Below, piece by piece: positions 51,601 through 60,046 of a stretch of DNA of 64,000 nt (position 1 is its first letter; each line of letters begins with the position of its first letter). The notes beneath the pieces were generated by a model, which made no database searches, had not been told where the DNA came from, and saw only the letters and a program-made list of their open reading frames with translations. The stretch is taken from contig CAVZII010000005.1 in assembly GCA_963775275.1 (NCBI GenBank), forward strand, positions 1,302,001-1,366,000. The letters run 5' to 3'. Origin of the DNA: JANWHQ01 sp963775275 (GTDB lineage: Bacteria > Pseudomonadota > Alphaproteobacteria > Caulobacterales > Caulobacteraceae). The position numbers were made by a program, and so were the translations under genes.

Positions 51601-54600
51601 AGGGCGACGACGACATCGCGCTCGGGCCCAACGCCAGCGCGACCGGCGCCAACGCCATCGCCATCGGGTCGGGCTCGGTCTCGGCCGCCTTCTCCGTCGT
51701 CACGGGGGCCAGCGCCACCGACAACGGCGCCCAGGGCGCGTCCATCTTCGGGACCGGCGCCAGCACGGCGGCCAGCGCCAATGACGCCACGGCCGTCGGC
51801 TTCAACGCCACCGCCGGCGGGCCCAACGCCATCGCCATCGGCGGCGCCGACAACTCGGCGGCCGCCGCCAACGCCTATAACGACGGCTCCATCGCCATCG
51901 GCACGCGCAGCATCGCCGGATCGAGCGGCGGCGGCGTCACCGACGACACCGCCCTCGGCTTCGCCTCGCGTGCGATCGGCGGCTCCTCGCTGGCGCTCGG
52001 CCGCGACGCCGCCGCCACCGCCGACGGCGCGGTGGCCCTGGGCGCCTATTCGCTCGCCGACATCGCCAACACCGTCTCGGTGGGATCGCCCGGCAATGAG
52101 CGCAAGATCGTCAACGTCGCCGACGGCGACGTCTCGGTCGCCAGCACCCAAGCCGTCAACGGCAGCCAGCTCTACGCCCTGCAGTCGACGGTCACGACCA
52201 TCGGCGCGACCACCAAGTACTTCGCCGCCAACTCCACCGGGACCGCCGCCAGCGCCATCGGGACGGACGCCATCGCCGTGGGGGTCTCCAGCGACGCCAA
52301 CGGCGCCGACAGCATGGCGCTCGGCCAAAGCTCCACCGCCAACGGCCAGGACGCCATCGCGATCGGGGCGAACTCGGTCTCGGCCGCCTTCTCACGTGGC
52401 CGGGGCGAGCGCCACCGACAACGGCGCCCAGGGCGCGTCCGTCTTCGGGACCGGCGCCAGCACGGCGGCCAGCGCCAACGACGCCACGGCCGTCGGCTTC
52501 AACGCCACCGCCGGCGGGCCCAACGCCATCGCCATCGGCGGGGCCGACAACGCGGCGGCCGCCGCCAACGCCTATAACGACGGCTCCATCGCCATCGGTA
52601 CGCGCAGCATCGCCGGATCGAGCGGGGGCGGCGTCACCGACGACACCGCCCTCGGCTTCGCCTCGCGTGCGATCGGCGGCTCCTCGCTGGCGCTCGGCCG
52701 CGACGCCGCCGCCACCGCGGACGGCGCGGTGGCCCTGGGCGCCTACTCGCTCGCCGACATCGCCAACACCGTCTCGGTGGGCTCGCCCGGCAATGAGCGC
52801 AAGATCGTCAACGTCGCCGACGGCGACGTCTCGGTCGCCAGCACCGAAGCCGTCAACGGCAGCCAGCTCTATGCGACCAACCAGCAGGTCTCGATCAACA
52901 CAACCGACATCGCGAGCCTGCAGTCGACGGTCACGACCATCGGCGCGACCGCCAAGTACTTCGCCGCCAACTCCACCGGGACCGCCGCCAGCGCCATCGG
53001 GACGGACGCCATCGCCGTGGGGGTCTCCAGCGACGCCAACGGCGCCGACAGCATGGCGCTCGGCCAAAGCTCCACCGCCAACGGCCAGGACGCCATCGCG
53101 ATCGGGGCGAACTCGGTCTCAGCGGCCTTCTCCATCGTGGCCGGGGCCAGCGCCACCGACAACGGCGCCCAGGGCGCGTCCGTCTTCGGGACCGGCGCCA
53201 GCACGGCGGCCAGCGCCAATGACGCCACGGCCGTCGGCTTCAACGCCACCGCCGGCGGGCCCAACGCCATCGCCATCGGCGGGGCCGACAACTCGGCGGC
53301 CGCCGCCAACGCCTATAACGACGGCTCCATCGCCATCGGCACGCGCAGCATCGCCGGCTCGAGCAGCGGCGGCGTCACCGACGACACCGCCCTCGGCTTC
53401 GCCTCGCGTGCGATCGGCGGCTCCTCGCTGGCGCTCGGCCGCGACGCCGCCGCCACCGCCGACGGCGCGGTGGCCCTGGGCGCCTATTCGCTCGCCGACA
53501 TCGCCAACACCGTCTCGGTGGGATCGCCCGGCAATGAGCGCAAGATCGTCAACGTCGCCGACGGCGACGTCTCGGTCGCCAGCACCCAAGCCGTCAACGG
53601 CAGCCAGCTCTACGCCCTGCAGTCGACGGTCACGACCATCGGCGCGACCACCAAGTACTTCGCCGCCAACTCCACCGGGACCGCCGCCAGCGCCATCGGC
53701 GCGGACGCCATCGCCGTGGGGGTCTCCAGCGACGCCAACGGCGCCGACAGCATGGCGCTCGGCCAGAGCTCCACCGCCAACGGCCAGGACGCCATCGCGA
53801 TCGGGGCGAACTCGGTCTCGGCGGCCTTCTCCATCGTGGCCGGGGCCAGCGCCACCGACAACGGCGCCCAGGGCGCGTCCATCTTCGGGACCGGCGCCAG
53901 CACCTCGGCGGCCGCCAATGACGCCACGGCCGTCGGCTTCAACGCCACCGCCGGCGGGCCCAACGCCATCGCCATCGGCGGGGCCGACAACTCGGCGGCC
54001 GCCGCCAACGCCTATAACGACGGCTCCATCGCCATCGGCACGCGCAGCATCGCCGGCTCGAGCAGCGGCGGCGTCACCGACGACACCGCCCTCGGCTTCG
54101 CCTCGCGTGCGATCGGCGGCTCCTCGCTGGCGCTCGGCCGCGACGCCGCCGCCACCGCCGACGGCGCGGTGGCCCTGGGCGCCTATTCGCTCGCCGACAT
54201 CGCCAACACCGTCTCGGTGGGCTCGCCCGGCAACGAGCGCAAGATCGTCAACGTCGCCGACGGCGACGTCTCGGTCGCCAGCACCCAAGCCGTCAACGGC
54301 AGCCAGCTCTATGCGACCAACCAGCAGGTCTCGATCAACACAACCGACATCGCGAGCCTGCAGTCGACGGTCACGACCATCGGCGCGACCGCCAAGTACT
54401 TCGCCGCCAACTCCACCGGGACCGCCGCCAGCGCCACCGGGACGGACGCCATCGCCGTGGGGGTCTCCAGCGACGCCAACGGCGCCGACAGCATGGCGCT
54501 CGGCCAGAGCGCCAGCGCCAGCGGCGACAACGCCATCGCCATCGGATCGGGGGCGGTCTCGGCGGCCAACTCGATCGTCGCGGGCGCCGGCGCCACCGAC

Positions 54601-55785
54601 AACGGGGCGACCGGGGTCTCGATCTTCGGCACCGGGGCGAGCACGGCGGCCACGGCGACGGACTCGGTCGCCATCGGCCACGGCTCGAGCGCGACGGCGG
54701 AGAACGCGGTGGCGATCGGGGCCAATTCCGTGGCCGACGCGGCCGACACGGTCTCGGTCGGCTCGGCCGGCCATGAGCGCAAGATCGTCAACGTCGCCGA
54801 CGGCGACCTGGGCGCCGCCAGCACCGACGCGGTCAACGGCAGCCAGCTCTATGCGACCAACGTCGACGTGGCGCTGAACACCACGAACATCGCCACGAAC
54901 ACGACGAACATCACCGCCAACGCGGCGAATATCGCGACCAACACGACCGCCATCGCGGTGAACACCTCGGCGATCGCCACCAACACGGCCGACATCGCGA
55001 CCAACGCGACCAACATCGCCGCCAACACCTCTGCGATCACGACCAACACGGCGGCGATCGCCACCAACACGACGAACATCGCGACCAACACCGCGAACAT
55101 CGGCAACCTGCAGACGACGGTCGCCACCATCGACCAGGTCGGCACCAAGTACTTCCGCGCCAACTCCACCGGCGCGGCGGCCAGTCCGACAGGGTCGGAA
55201 GCCATCTCGGTGGGCGGCGACAGCAAGGCCGACGGGTCAGGCGCGGTGGCGGTGGGCAAGGGCGCCTCGTCCTCGGGCGTGCAGGCCCTGGCGCTGGGCG
55301 CAGGATCGAGCGCCACGGCCGACAACGCCGTGGCCCTGGGATCGGGCTCGGTGGCCGACCAGGCCGACACCGTCTCCCTGGGCTTCTCCGGCGGCGAGCG
55401 GCGGGTGACCAACGTGGCCAGCGGCGTCGACAACACCGACGGCGTCAACGTCGGACAGTTGCAGACCGCGCTCAACAACGCGGTCTTCCAGTCCAACAGC
55501 TACACCGACACCCAGATCGCCGGGGTGCGCCAGGATCTGAACATCGCCCAGCGCAAGGCCAACGGCGGCATCGCCGCGGCCATGGCGGTGGGATCCATCC
55601 CCCAGCCCATCGAGGACGGCAAGGTGATGCTGGGGGCCGCCTTCGGCCACTGGCGGGACTCGTCGGCGTTCGCGTTCGGGGCGGCCACCGCCTTCGACCA
55701 GGGCCGCGCGGTCTTCAAGGTCGGCGGCGCATTCGACGACCGGGGCGGACACGGTGTAAGCGCCGGCTTCGGCTATTCATTCTAG
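45644..55785 (+). CDS. Giant trimeric autotransporter adhesin B (YadA-like), about 3,380 residues, two frame breaks
   Basis: Start ATG 45644 (GAGGAGC site; ATG 45650 is an alternative) gives a signal peptide beginning MAMRARLSMSTLAGAVI and ending AYA, then a tip with a Cys pair (GFTCEDHATH...FATACGID). The first part has tens of YadA-type head repeats, then seven neck motifs (for example 48770, 49555, 52160, 52855, 53600, 54295 and 54835). The last five lie in near-identical cassettes. An 11-heptad N@d coiled coil (54868-55098), one more head, and the YadA anchor ending SAGFGYSF complete it. Breaks near 51255 and 52393 (two bases missing versus the sister cassettes). It is a paralogue of adhesin A, with the same signal-peptide start (R-x-R-L-S-M-S-x-L-A) and anchor. 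Confidence 0.94.
51660..54510 (+). repeat. Higher-order tandem repeat in adhesin B (699/741 bp units, 1,440 bp super-unit)
   Basis: The neck block starting GCCCGGCAA recurs at 52088, 52785, 53526 and 54225. Spacings are 697 (699 after restoring the 2-base deletion), 741 and 699. The 42-bp difference is a 14-residue insert (ATNQQVSINTTDIA) after every second neck, so units alternate short-long-short-long with a 1,440-bp period. Units are nearly identical at the DNA level. Confidence 0.92.
54868..55098 (+). repeat. 11-heptad N@d coiled-coil repeat of adhesin B
   Basis: Eleven 21-bp units encode heptads such as IATNTTN with Asn at position d in all of them, leading into GNLQTTVATID and the final head segment. 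Confidence 0.92.
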
Positions 55786-55798
55786 GGAGGTGATTCGA

Positions 55799-56197
55799 AT
55801 GGCGTACCTGGAGCAGCGCGCGTGGCGCGCCGGCATGACCGCCGCGGCGTCGAGCATCGCCGCATCGGCCCTGATCCTGCTGGCGGGCGGGCCCGCGCTC
55901 GCCGCGGCGCCCAAGACATCCGGCCCCAGCGTCCCGGCGGCGCCGGCCGCCGCCCCTGGCGCTCCGGCCGCCAAGCCCCCCGCGGCGCCCGAGCTGAAGT
56001 ACATGCAGCTGCAGGCCCAGTACAAAGGGCCCTTGCAGGACACCGTCATCCAGCGCTGGCGCGACCCGATCGACGGCACGGTCTGCTACGTCTACCTGCC
56101 GGTGGTGGTCGAGCACTCCGCGCCCACGCCGGTGGGCGCGGTCCAGTACGGAAGCAACAACATCGGCTCGATCAGCTGCCTGGCCGGACGGTTCTAG
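55799..56197 (+). CDS. Small secreted protein partnering adhesin B
   Basis: A 132-residue intact protein, 13 nt after the adhesin B stop, with a GGGAGGTGA site. Its signal peptide ends about ALAAA. A Pro/Ala-rich linker (residues about 40-66) could span part of the periplasm. The core then reads YMQLQAQYKGPLQ, DTVIQRWRDPIDGTVC, YVYLPVVVEHS, VQYGSNNIGSISC. It is the paralogue of 43841-44262: the linkers differ, but the last roughly 65 residues are largely the same, including two Cys that could form a disulfide. It is the undamaged copy and the better query for searches. Function unknown; a role in adhesin export, stability or anchoring is inferred from position only. Confidence 0.85.
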   Translation: MAYLEQRAWRAGMTAAASSIAASALILLAGGPALAAAPKTSGPSVPAAPAAAPGAPAAKPPAAPELKYMQLQAQYKGPLQDTVIQRWRDPIDGTVCYVYLPVVVEHSAPTPVGAVQYGSNNIGSISCLAGRF

Positions 56198-56268
56198 TGT
56201 CCCGATTCCGAAGTTCGCCAGCGCATTTGCCAGGCAGATGCGAACTTCGGGATCGATAAGGACACTAG
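56194..56268. repeat. MITE-like long hairpin 1 (CTAGTGTCC...GGACACTAG)
   Basis: Ends CTAGTGTCC and GGACACTAG are perfect inverted repeats. The inner arms CGAAGTTCGC and GCGAACTTCG also pair, so the 75-bp element folds into one long stem. It overlaps the stop of the small protein and may act as its terminator. Confidence 0.85.
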
Positions 56269-56281
56269 CAAATGTATGATT

Positions 56282-56359
56282 CTAGTGTGGTTTACGGATC
56301 AGAAGTTCGCAGCCGAGGGCGCCGCCATCATCATGCGAACTTCTGATCCACCACACTAG
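56282..56359. repeat. MITE-like long hairpin 2 (CTAGTGTGG...CCACACTAG)
   Basis: A 78-bp element with perfect CTAGTGTGG/CCACACTAG ends and inner arms GATCAGAAGTTCGC / GCGAACTTCTGATC. It shares the CTAGTGT end and the GAAGTTCGC core with hairpin 1, so both belong to one family. Confidence 0.87.
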
Positions 56360-56431
56360 GTCACAGACCCATAAACGGGATTCACAAGTTGGCCGAACGC
56401 TGATTCAACCTTCTCATTGGAGGAGGTTGAG

Positions 56432-57260
56432 ATGGCTCGTTTCGATCTGACGGATTTCGAGTGGTCGGTGATCCAGCCCCTGCTGCCGAACAAGCCGCGG
56501 GGCGTGCCTCGGGTGGACGATCGGCGGGTGCTGAACGGGATTTTCTGGCGGCTTCGAACGGGAGCGCCTTGGGCGGAGCATTCCCGAGCGGTACGGCCCG
56601 CACACGACCTGTGTGAACCGGTTCAACCGTTGGCGCAAGGCGGGCGTCTGGGACCGTCTTCTGCAAGCGGTGTCAAAGGCTTATGACGGCGACATCCACG
56701 ATGATCATTCCTCGTCGATCCGGGTGCATCAGCACGCCGTCAACGCCGATCATGTGCAGGGCCGATGCGCTCGGCATGGGTCGCTCGTGAGGCAGGCGTG
56801 ACAACCACAACGCCAAAAAAAAGCTGACCGATCCGGTTGCATGGGTCGCTCGCGCGGCGGCCTGACCACCAAGATCCACGCTCTCGTCGACGCCGAGGGA
56901 CTGCCGATCGCGCTCAAGCTCACCGAGGGGCAGGCTCACGACGGCAAGAGCGCCGAGGACATGCTGCAAAAGATGCAGGCCGGCCAGATCCTGTTGGCCG
57001 ACCGCGCATACGACAGCGATGCGATGCGCCAGGCCCTGGCCGAGCGCGGCGCCTGGGCCAACGTCAAACCCATGCCGGGCCGCAAGAACGTCCCCGCCTT
57101 CAGCGCCTTCCTGTATCGCTACAGGAACCTCGTCGAGCGCTTCTTCAACAAGCTCAAGCACTTCCGAGCCGTCGCCACCCGATACGACAAGCGGGCCGAC
57201 AACTATCTCGCCGGCGTCAAGCTCGTCTCAATCCGAATCTGGCTGCGTTCTAATCGAGTT
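56432..57260 (+). pseudogene. IS5-type transposase, broken
   Basis: Start ATG 56432 with GGAGGAGG. The N-terminus FDLTDFEWSVIQPLLPNKPRG and DDRRVLNGIFWRLRTGAPW is the standard IS5-family opening. Then RYGPHTTCVNRFNRWRKAGVW, a shortened middle, and the C-terminal DDE part CMGRSRGGLTTKIHALVDA, LLADRAYDSD, RYRNLVERFFNKLKHFRAVATRYDK. Frame breaks near 56580, 56700 and 56800-56840 spread it over three frames, and the normal stop is missing. I could not define clear terminal inverted repeats. It marks insertion activity directly downstream of the adhesin modules. Confidence 0.88.
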
Positions 57261-57284
57261 GTGCCTAGAGCGTCCGGCAGGTCC

Positions 57285-57360
57285 CTGACCGTCATCCCCG
57301 GGCTTGTCCGGGGGCCGCATGCACGCGACCATCGCCTCGAAGGATCGCGCAACGGCTATC
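57285..57360. repeat. Fragment of the GTCATCC...CCGGGG repeat family
   Basis: ACCGTCATCCCCGGGCTTG and TCCGGGGGCC match one arm of the elements at 26575 and 28864. The other half is missing or degenerate. Confidence 0.55.
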
Positions 57361-57390
57361 CCGCGCGCCTGAGAGGGAGGGACGAACCCG

Positions 57391-57897
57391 ATGACCGCGC
57401 CCGAGCTGCCGCCGGACCTGCAGCCGATCAAGCTGCAGGACATGCTTCCGCGCTTCGAATACGCGTTCCAGACGCGGGTGATCACCGGCTATGTGCACCG
57501 CATCCCCTACGCCGGCGGGCACAGATTGATGGTGAGCTGCGAGGGCGGCGACATCGACGGGCCGATGCTGAAGGGCAAGATCCTGAACGGCGGCAACGAG
57601 TGGCCGCTGATCCGCCCGGACGGGGTGGGGATGGTGGACGCCCGCTACACCTTCGAGACCCACGACGGGGTGTTCATCAACATCCGCAACATCGGCTATC
57701 GCTGGGGACCGCCCGGCGTGATCGACAAGGTCAATGCGCTCGAGGCGTTCGTGGACCCGGAAACGTACTACATGCGCACGACCCCGATCTTCGAGGCGCC
57801 GCCCGGGCCCTACGAGTTCCTCTCGCGGCACTGCTTCGTCGGCGTCGGCGAGCGGCAGAAGGAGTGCCTGTTCATGCGGTACTACATGGTGGTGTGA
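57391..57897 (+). CDS. DUF3237 family protein
   Basis: A 168-residue protein matching the DUF3237 pattern: an N-terminal LPRFEYAFQTRV, RLMVSCEGGDIDGPMLKGKIL, GGNEWPLIRPDGVGMVDARYTFETHDG, and YYMRTTPIFEAPPGPYEFLSR with the final GVGER region. Members form a beta-barrel and are found in aromatic-catabolism neighbourhoods, but have no proven reaction. Start ATG 57391 follows GAGGGAGGG. It is followed by a palindromic repeat and the decarboxylase-like gene. Confidence 0.88.
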   Translation: MTAPELPPDLQPIKLQDMLPRFEYAFQTRVITGYVHRIPYAGGHRLMVSCEGGDIDGPMLKGKILNGGNEWPLIRPDGVGMVDARYTFETHDGVFINIRNIGYRWGPPGVIDKVNALEAFVDPETYYMRTTPIFEAPPGPYEFLSRHCFVGVGERQKECLFMRYYMVV

Positions 57898-57899
57898 TG

Positions 57900-58030
57900 G
57901 CCCCTCACCCTCCCATCGCTGCGCAATGGGCCCCTCCCTCTCCCCCTTCGGGGGCGAGGGTCTGGCGCTCTTGCCCTCGCTCCGCTTGCGGGGAGAGGGA
58001 GGGGCCCGCGCCGAAGGCGTGGGAGGGGGA
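57900..58030. repeat. Palindromic repeat that supplies the ribosome-binding site of the next gene
   Basis: CCCATCGCTGCGCAATGGG, CTCTCCCCCTTCGGGGGCGAG and CCCTCGCTCCGCTTGCGGGGAG hairpins follow one another. The right edge (GGGAGGGGGAGGGG) lies directly before ATG 58043 and serves as its Shine-Dalgarno. It is related to 27720-27858. Confidence 0.8.
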
Positions 58031-58042
58031 GGGGCGCGCGGC

Positions 58043-59032
58043 ATGACCCTCCCCCTCTCCATCGCCGTCGGCGACTACGACCGCGTGCGGGCGATCGCCG
58101 ACGGGCGCGTGCGGATCGACGGCTGCGAGCCGATCATCATGCACCTGGAGCCGGAGGAGGTGTTCTTCCGCGCCTTCCGCCAGGAGGCGTTCGACGTCTG
58201 CGAATTGTCCCTGTCCACCTATGCGCTGAGGACCGCGCGGGGCGACTGCCCCTATGTCGGCGCGCCCGTTTTCCCTTCGCGCGCCTTCCGCCACACCGCC
58301 ATCTATGTCCGCACCGACCGGGGGATCGACAAGCCGCAGGACCTGAAGGGCAAGAAGGTCGGCATCCCGGAATACCAGCTCACCGCCAACGTCTGGGCCC
58401 GCGCGATCCTGCTGGACGACTTCGGGGTCGATCCCTCGCACATCCGCTGGATCCAGGGCGGCCAGGAGGCGCCCGGCCGGATCGAGAAGGCCGGCTTCAC
58501 CCTGCCCGAGGGGGTGCATCTGGAGCCGGCGCCGGAGGGGCGGACCCTGTCGGGGATGCTGGAGGCCGGCGAGATCGACGCCCTGATCGCGCCCCGGGCG
58601 CCGTCCTGCTTCCTGAGGGGCGCGCCCGACGTCGGGTGGCTCTTCAAGGACCCGGAGGCGGCCGCCTCGGACTGGTTCGCGCGCACCGGGATCTTCCCGA
58701 TCATGCACCTCCTGGGCGTGAAGCGGACGCTGGCCGAGCGCCACCCCTGGCTGCCCGTGGCCCTCTTGAAGGCCTTCACCGCCGCCAAGGACCTGGCGAT
58801 CGCGGCCCTGGCGGACCCGGCCTCGGCCAAGGCGACGATCCCGTTCCTGGAGGAGCGCGTGCGGGCGGCCAAGGCCCTGATGGGCGAGGACTACTGGCCC
58901 TACGGCATCGAGGCCAACCGCGCCTGCCTGCAGACCTTCCTGGACCACCACCACCGCCAGGGGCTGTCGCCCCGGGCCCTTTCGCCCGAGGACCTCTTCC
59001 ACCCGTCGACCCTCGAGAGCTTCAAGATTTGA
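58043..59032 (+). CDS. 4,5-dihydroxyphthalate decarboxylase-like / periplasmic-binding-fold protein
   Basis: A 329-residue cytosolic protein of the family that contains Pht5-type 4,5-dihydroxyphthalate decarboxylases, built on a substrate-binding-protein fold. Motifs: LSIAVGDYDRVRAIADGRV, FDVCELSLSTYALRTARGD, KKVGIPEYQLTANVWARAILLDDFGV, RWIQGGQEAPGR, and EDLFHPSTLESFKI at the end. No signal peptide, so an enzyme role is more likely than transport. The true substrate is unclear because few members are tested. It stands between DUF3237 and BKACE-type genes, which together look like a small aromatic/keto-acid degradation set. Confidence 0.85.
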   Translation: MTLPLSIAVGDYDRVRAIADGRVRIDGCEPIIMHLEPEEVFFRAFRQEAFDVCELSLSTYALRTARGDCPYVGAPVFPSRAFRHTAIYVRTDRGIDKPQDLKGKKVGIPEYQLTANVWARAILLDDFGVDPSHIRWIQGGQEAPGRIEKAGFTLPEGVHLEPAPEGRTLSGMLEAGEIDALIAPRAPSCFLRGAPDVGWLFKDPEAAASDWFARTGIFPIMHLLGVKRTLAERHPWLPVALLKAFTAAKDLAIAALADPASAKATIPFLEERVRAAKALMGEDYWPYGIEANRACLQTFLDHHHRQGLSPRALSPEDLFHPSTLESFKI

Positions 59033-59082
59033 AATCGTCAGGCCCCCGTGCATAAGGGCGCGATCGGCAGGAGGAGACGTCA

Positions 59083-59979
59083 ATGGCCAGGATCATGGTG
59101 ACCATCGCGCCCACGGGGGGCATGTCGATGAAGAGCGCCAACCCGGCCCTGCCGACCCAGCCGGACGAGATCGCCGAAGACGTGACCAAGTGCTGGAAGG
59201 CCGGCGCGTCGATCGCCGCCATCCACGCCCGCCGGCCCGACGACCAGGCCACCTGCAACGCGGACGTCTACCGCGCGATCAACGGCAAGATCCGCGAGCG
59301 GGGCTGCGACATCATCCTCAACAACTCCACCGGCGGCGGCAATTCCGGCGACATGCTGGTGGAGCGCGCCGACGGGCTGTGGGAATCCAACTTCGAGGAG
59401 CGGCTGAAGGGCTGCGACGGCGGCGCGGAGATGTGCACCTTCGACGGGGTCACGGTCGTGGACACAGTCGGCCATCCCAAGGAGGTGGTGGTGATCACCC
59501 CGCCGAGCCGCTGCGAGACCCTGGTGCAGCGGATCCTGGAGAAGGGCGCCAAGCCGGAGTGGGAGGTGTTCAGCCCCGAGCACATCCTGCAGGACGTCAC
59601 CCGGCTGATCCAGAAGGGCTACGACAAGCCGCCCTACTACATCAACCTGGTGCTGGGCGGGGAGAAGGGCTTCCAGGGCGCCATGCCCTACAGCCCCGAC
59701 ATCCTGGCGTTCATGGTCAAGTGCCTGCCGCCGCAGTCGATCTGGTGCGTCTCGGGCATCGGCCCGGCCCAGCTGCCGGCCACCACCCAGGCGATCCTCC
59801 TGGGCGGGCACGTGCGCGTGGGCCTGGAGGACAACCACTATTATGCGGCCGGCCAGAAGACCGACAACCTGACCCTGGTGGAGCGGCAGGTGCGGATCCT
59901 GCGCGAGCTCGGCCACGAGCCGATGTCGACCGGCGAGGCCCGCGAGACCCTGGGCCTGGCGCCGGTGCGGCTGAACTAG
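59083..59979 (+). CDS. Beta-keto acid cleavage enzyme (BKACE, DUF849) with an altered metal site
   Basis: A 298-residue TIM-barrel protein of the BKACE family, which splits beta-keto acids with acetyl-CoA. The N-terminus IMVTIAPTGGMSMK, AGASIAAIHARRPDD, INLVLGGEKGFQGAMPYS, GHVRVGLEDNHYYAAG and the GEARETLGL end fit. Family members normally carry H-x-H-x-R at the first metal motif (VHIHAR). Here it is A-I-H-A-R, so one of two zinc-binding His is replaced by Ala. The Glu of GLED is kept. The start ATG 59083 has GAGGAG. The activity may be changed or metal-independent, or the substitution is compensated. Confidence 0.87.
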   Translation: MARIMVTIAPTGGMSMKSANPALPTQPDEIAEDVTKCWKAGASIAAIHARRPDDQATCNADVYRAINGKIRERGCDIILNNSTGGGNSGDMLVERADGLWESNFEERLKGCDGGAEMCTFDGVTVVDTVGHPKEVVVITPPSRCETLVQRILEKGAKPEWEVFSPEHILQDVTRLIQKGYDKPPYYINLVLGGEKGFQGAMPYSPDILAFMVKCLPPQSIWCVSGIGPAQLPATTQAILLGGHVRVGLEDNHYYAAGQKTDNLTLVERQVRILRELGHEPMSTGEARETLGLAPVRLN

Positions 59980-60046
59980 ACGGCGCGCCCGGGGCCTGCG
60001 ACATCTGAGGCGTAGGTCCAGCAGGGGGCGCAGCTGCGCGCGAACA

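Noticed and set aside
33500..55700. Very long open frames on the minus strand and in alternative plus frames across both adhesins
   Set aside because: They consist of Arg/Pro/Ala/Asp-rich low-complexity protein caused by the periodic GC-rich repeats of the adhesin codons and show no family motifs.
56365..57270. Defined terminal inverted repeats of the IS5-type element
   Set aside because: I compared both flanks and found no convincing inverted match, so element borders are left open.
56841..58046. One 401-codon frame joining the transposase end to sequence beyond
   Set aside because: Only the first part matches the transposase; the rest is out of frame with the real DUF3237 gene and repeat sequence.
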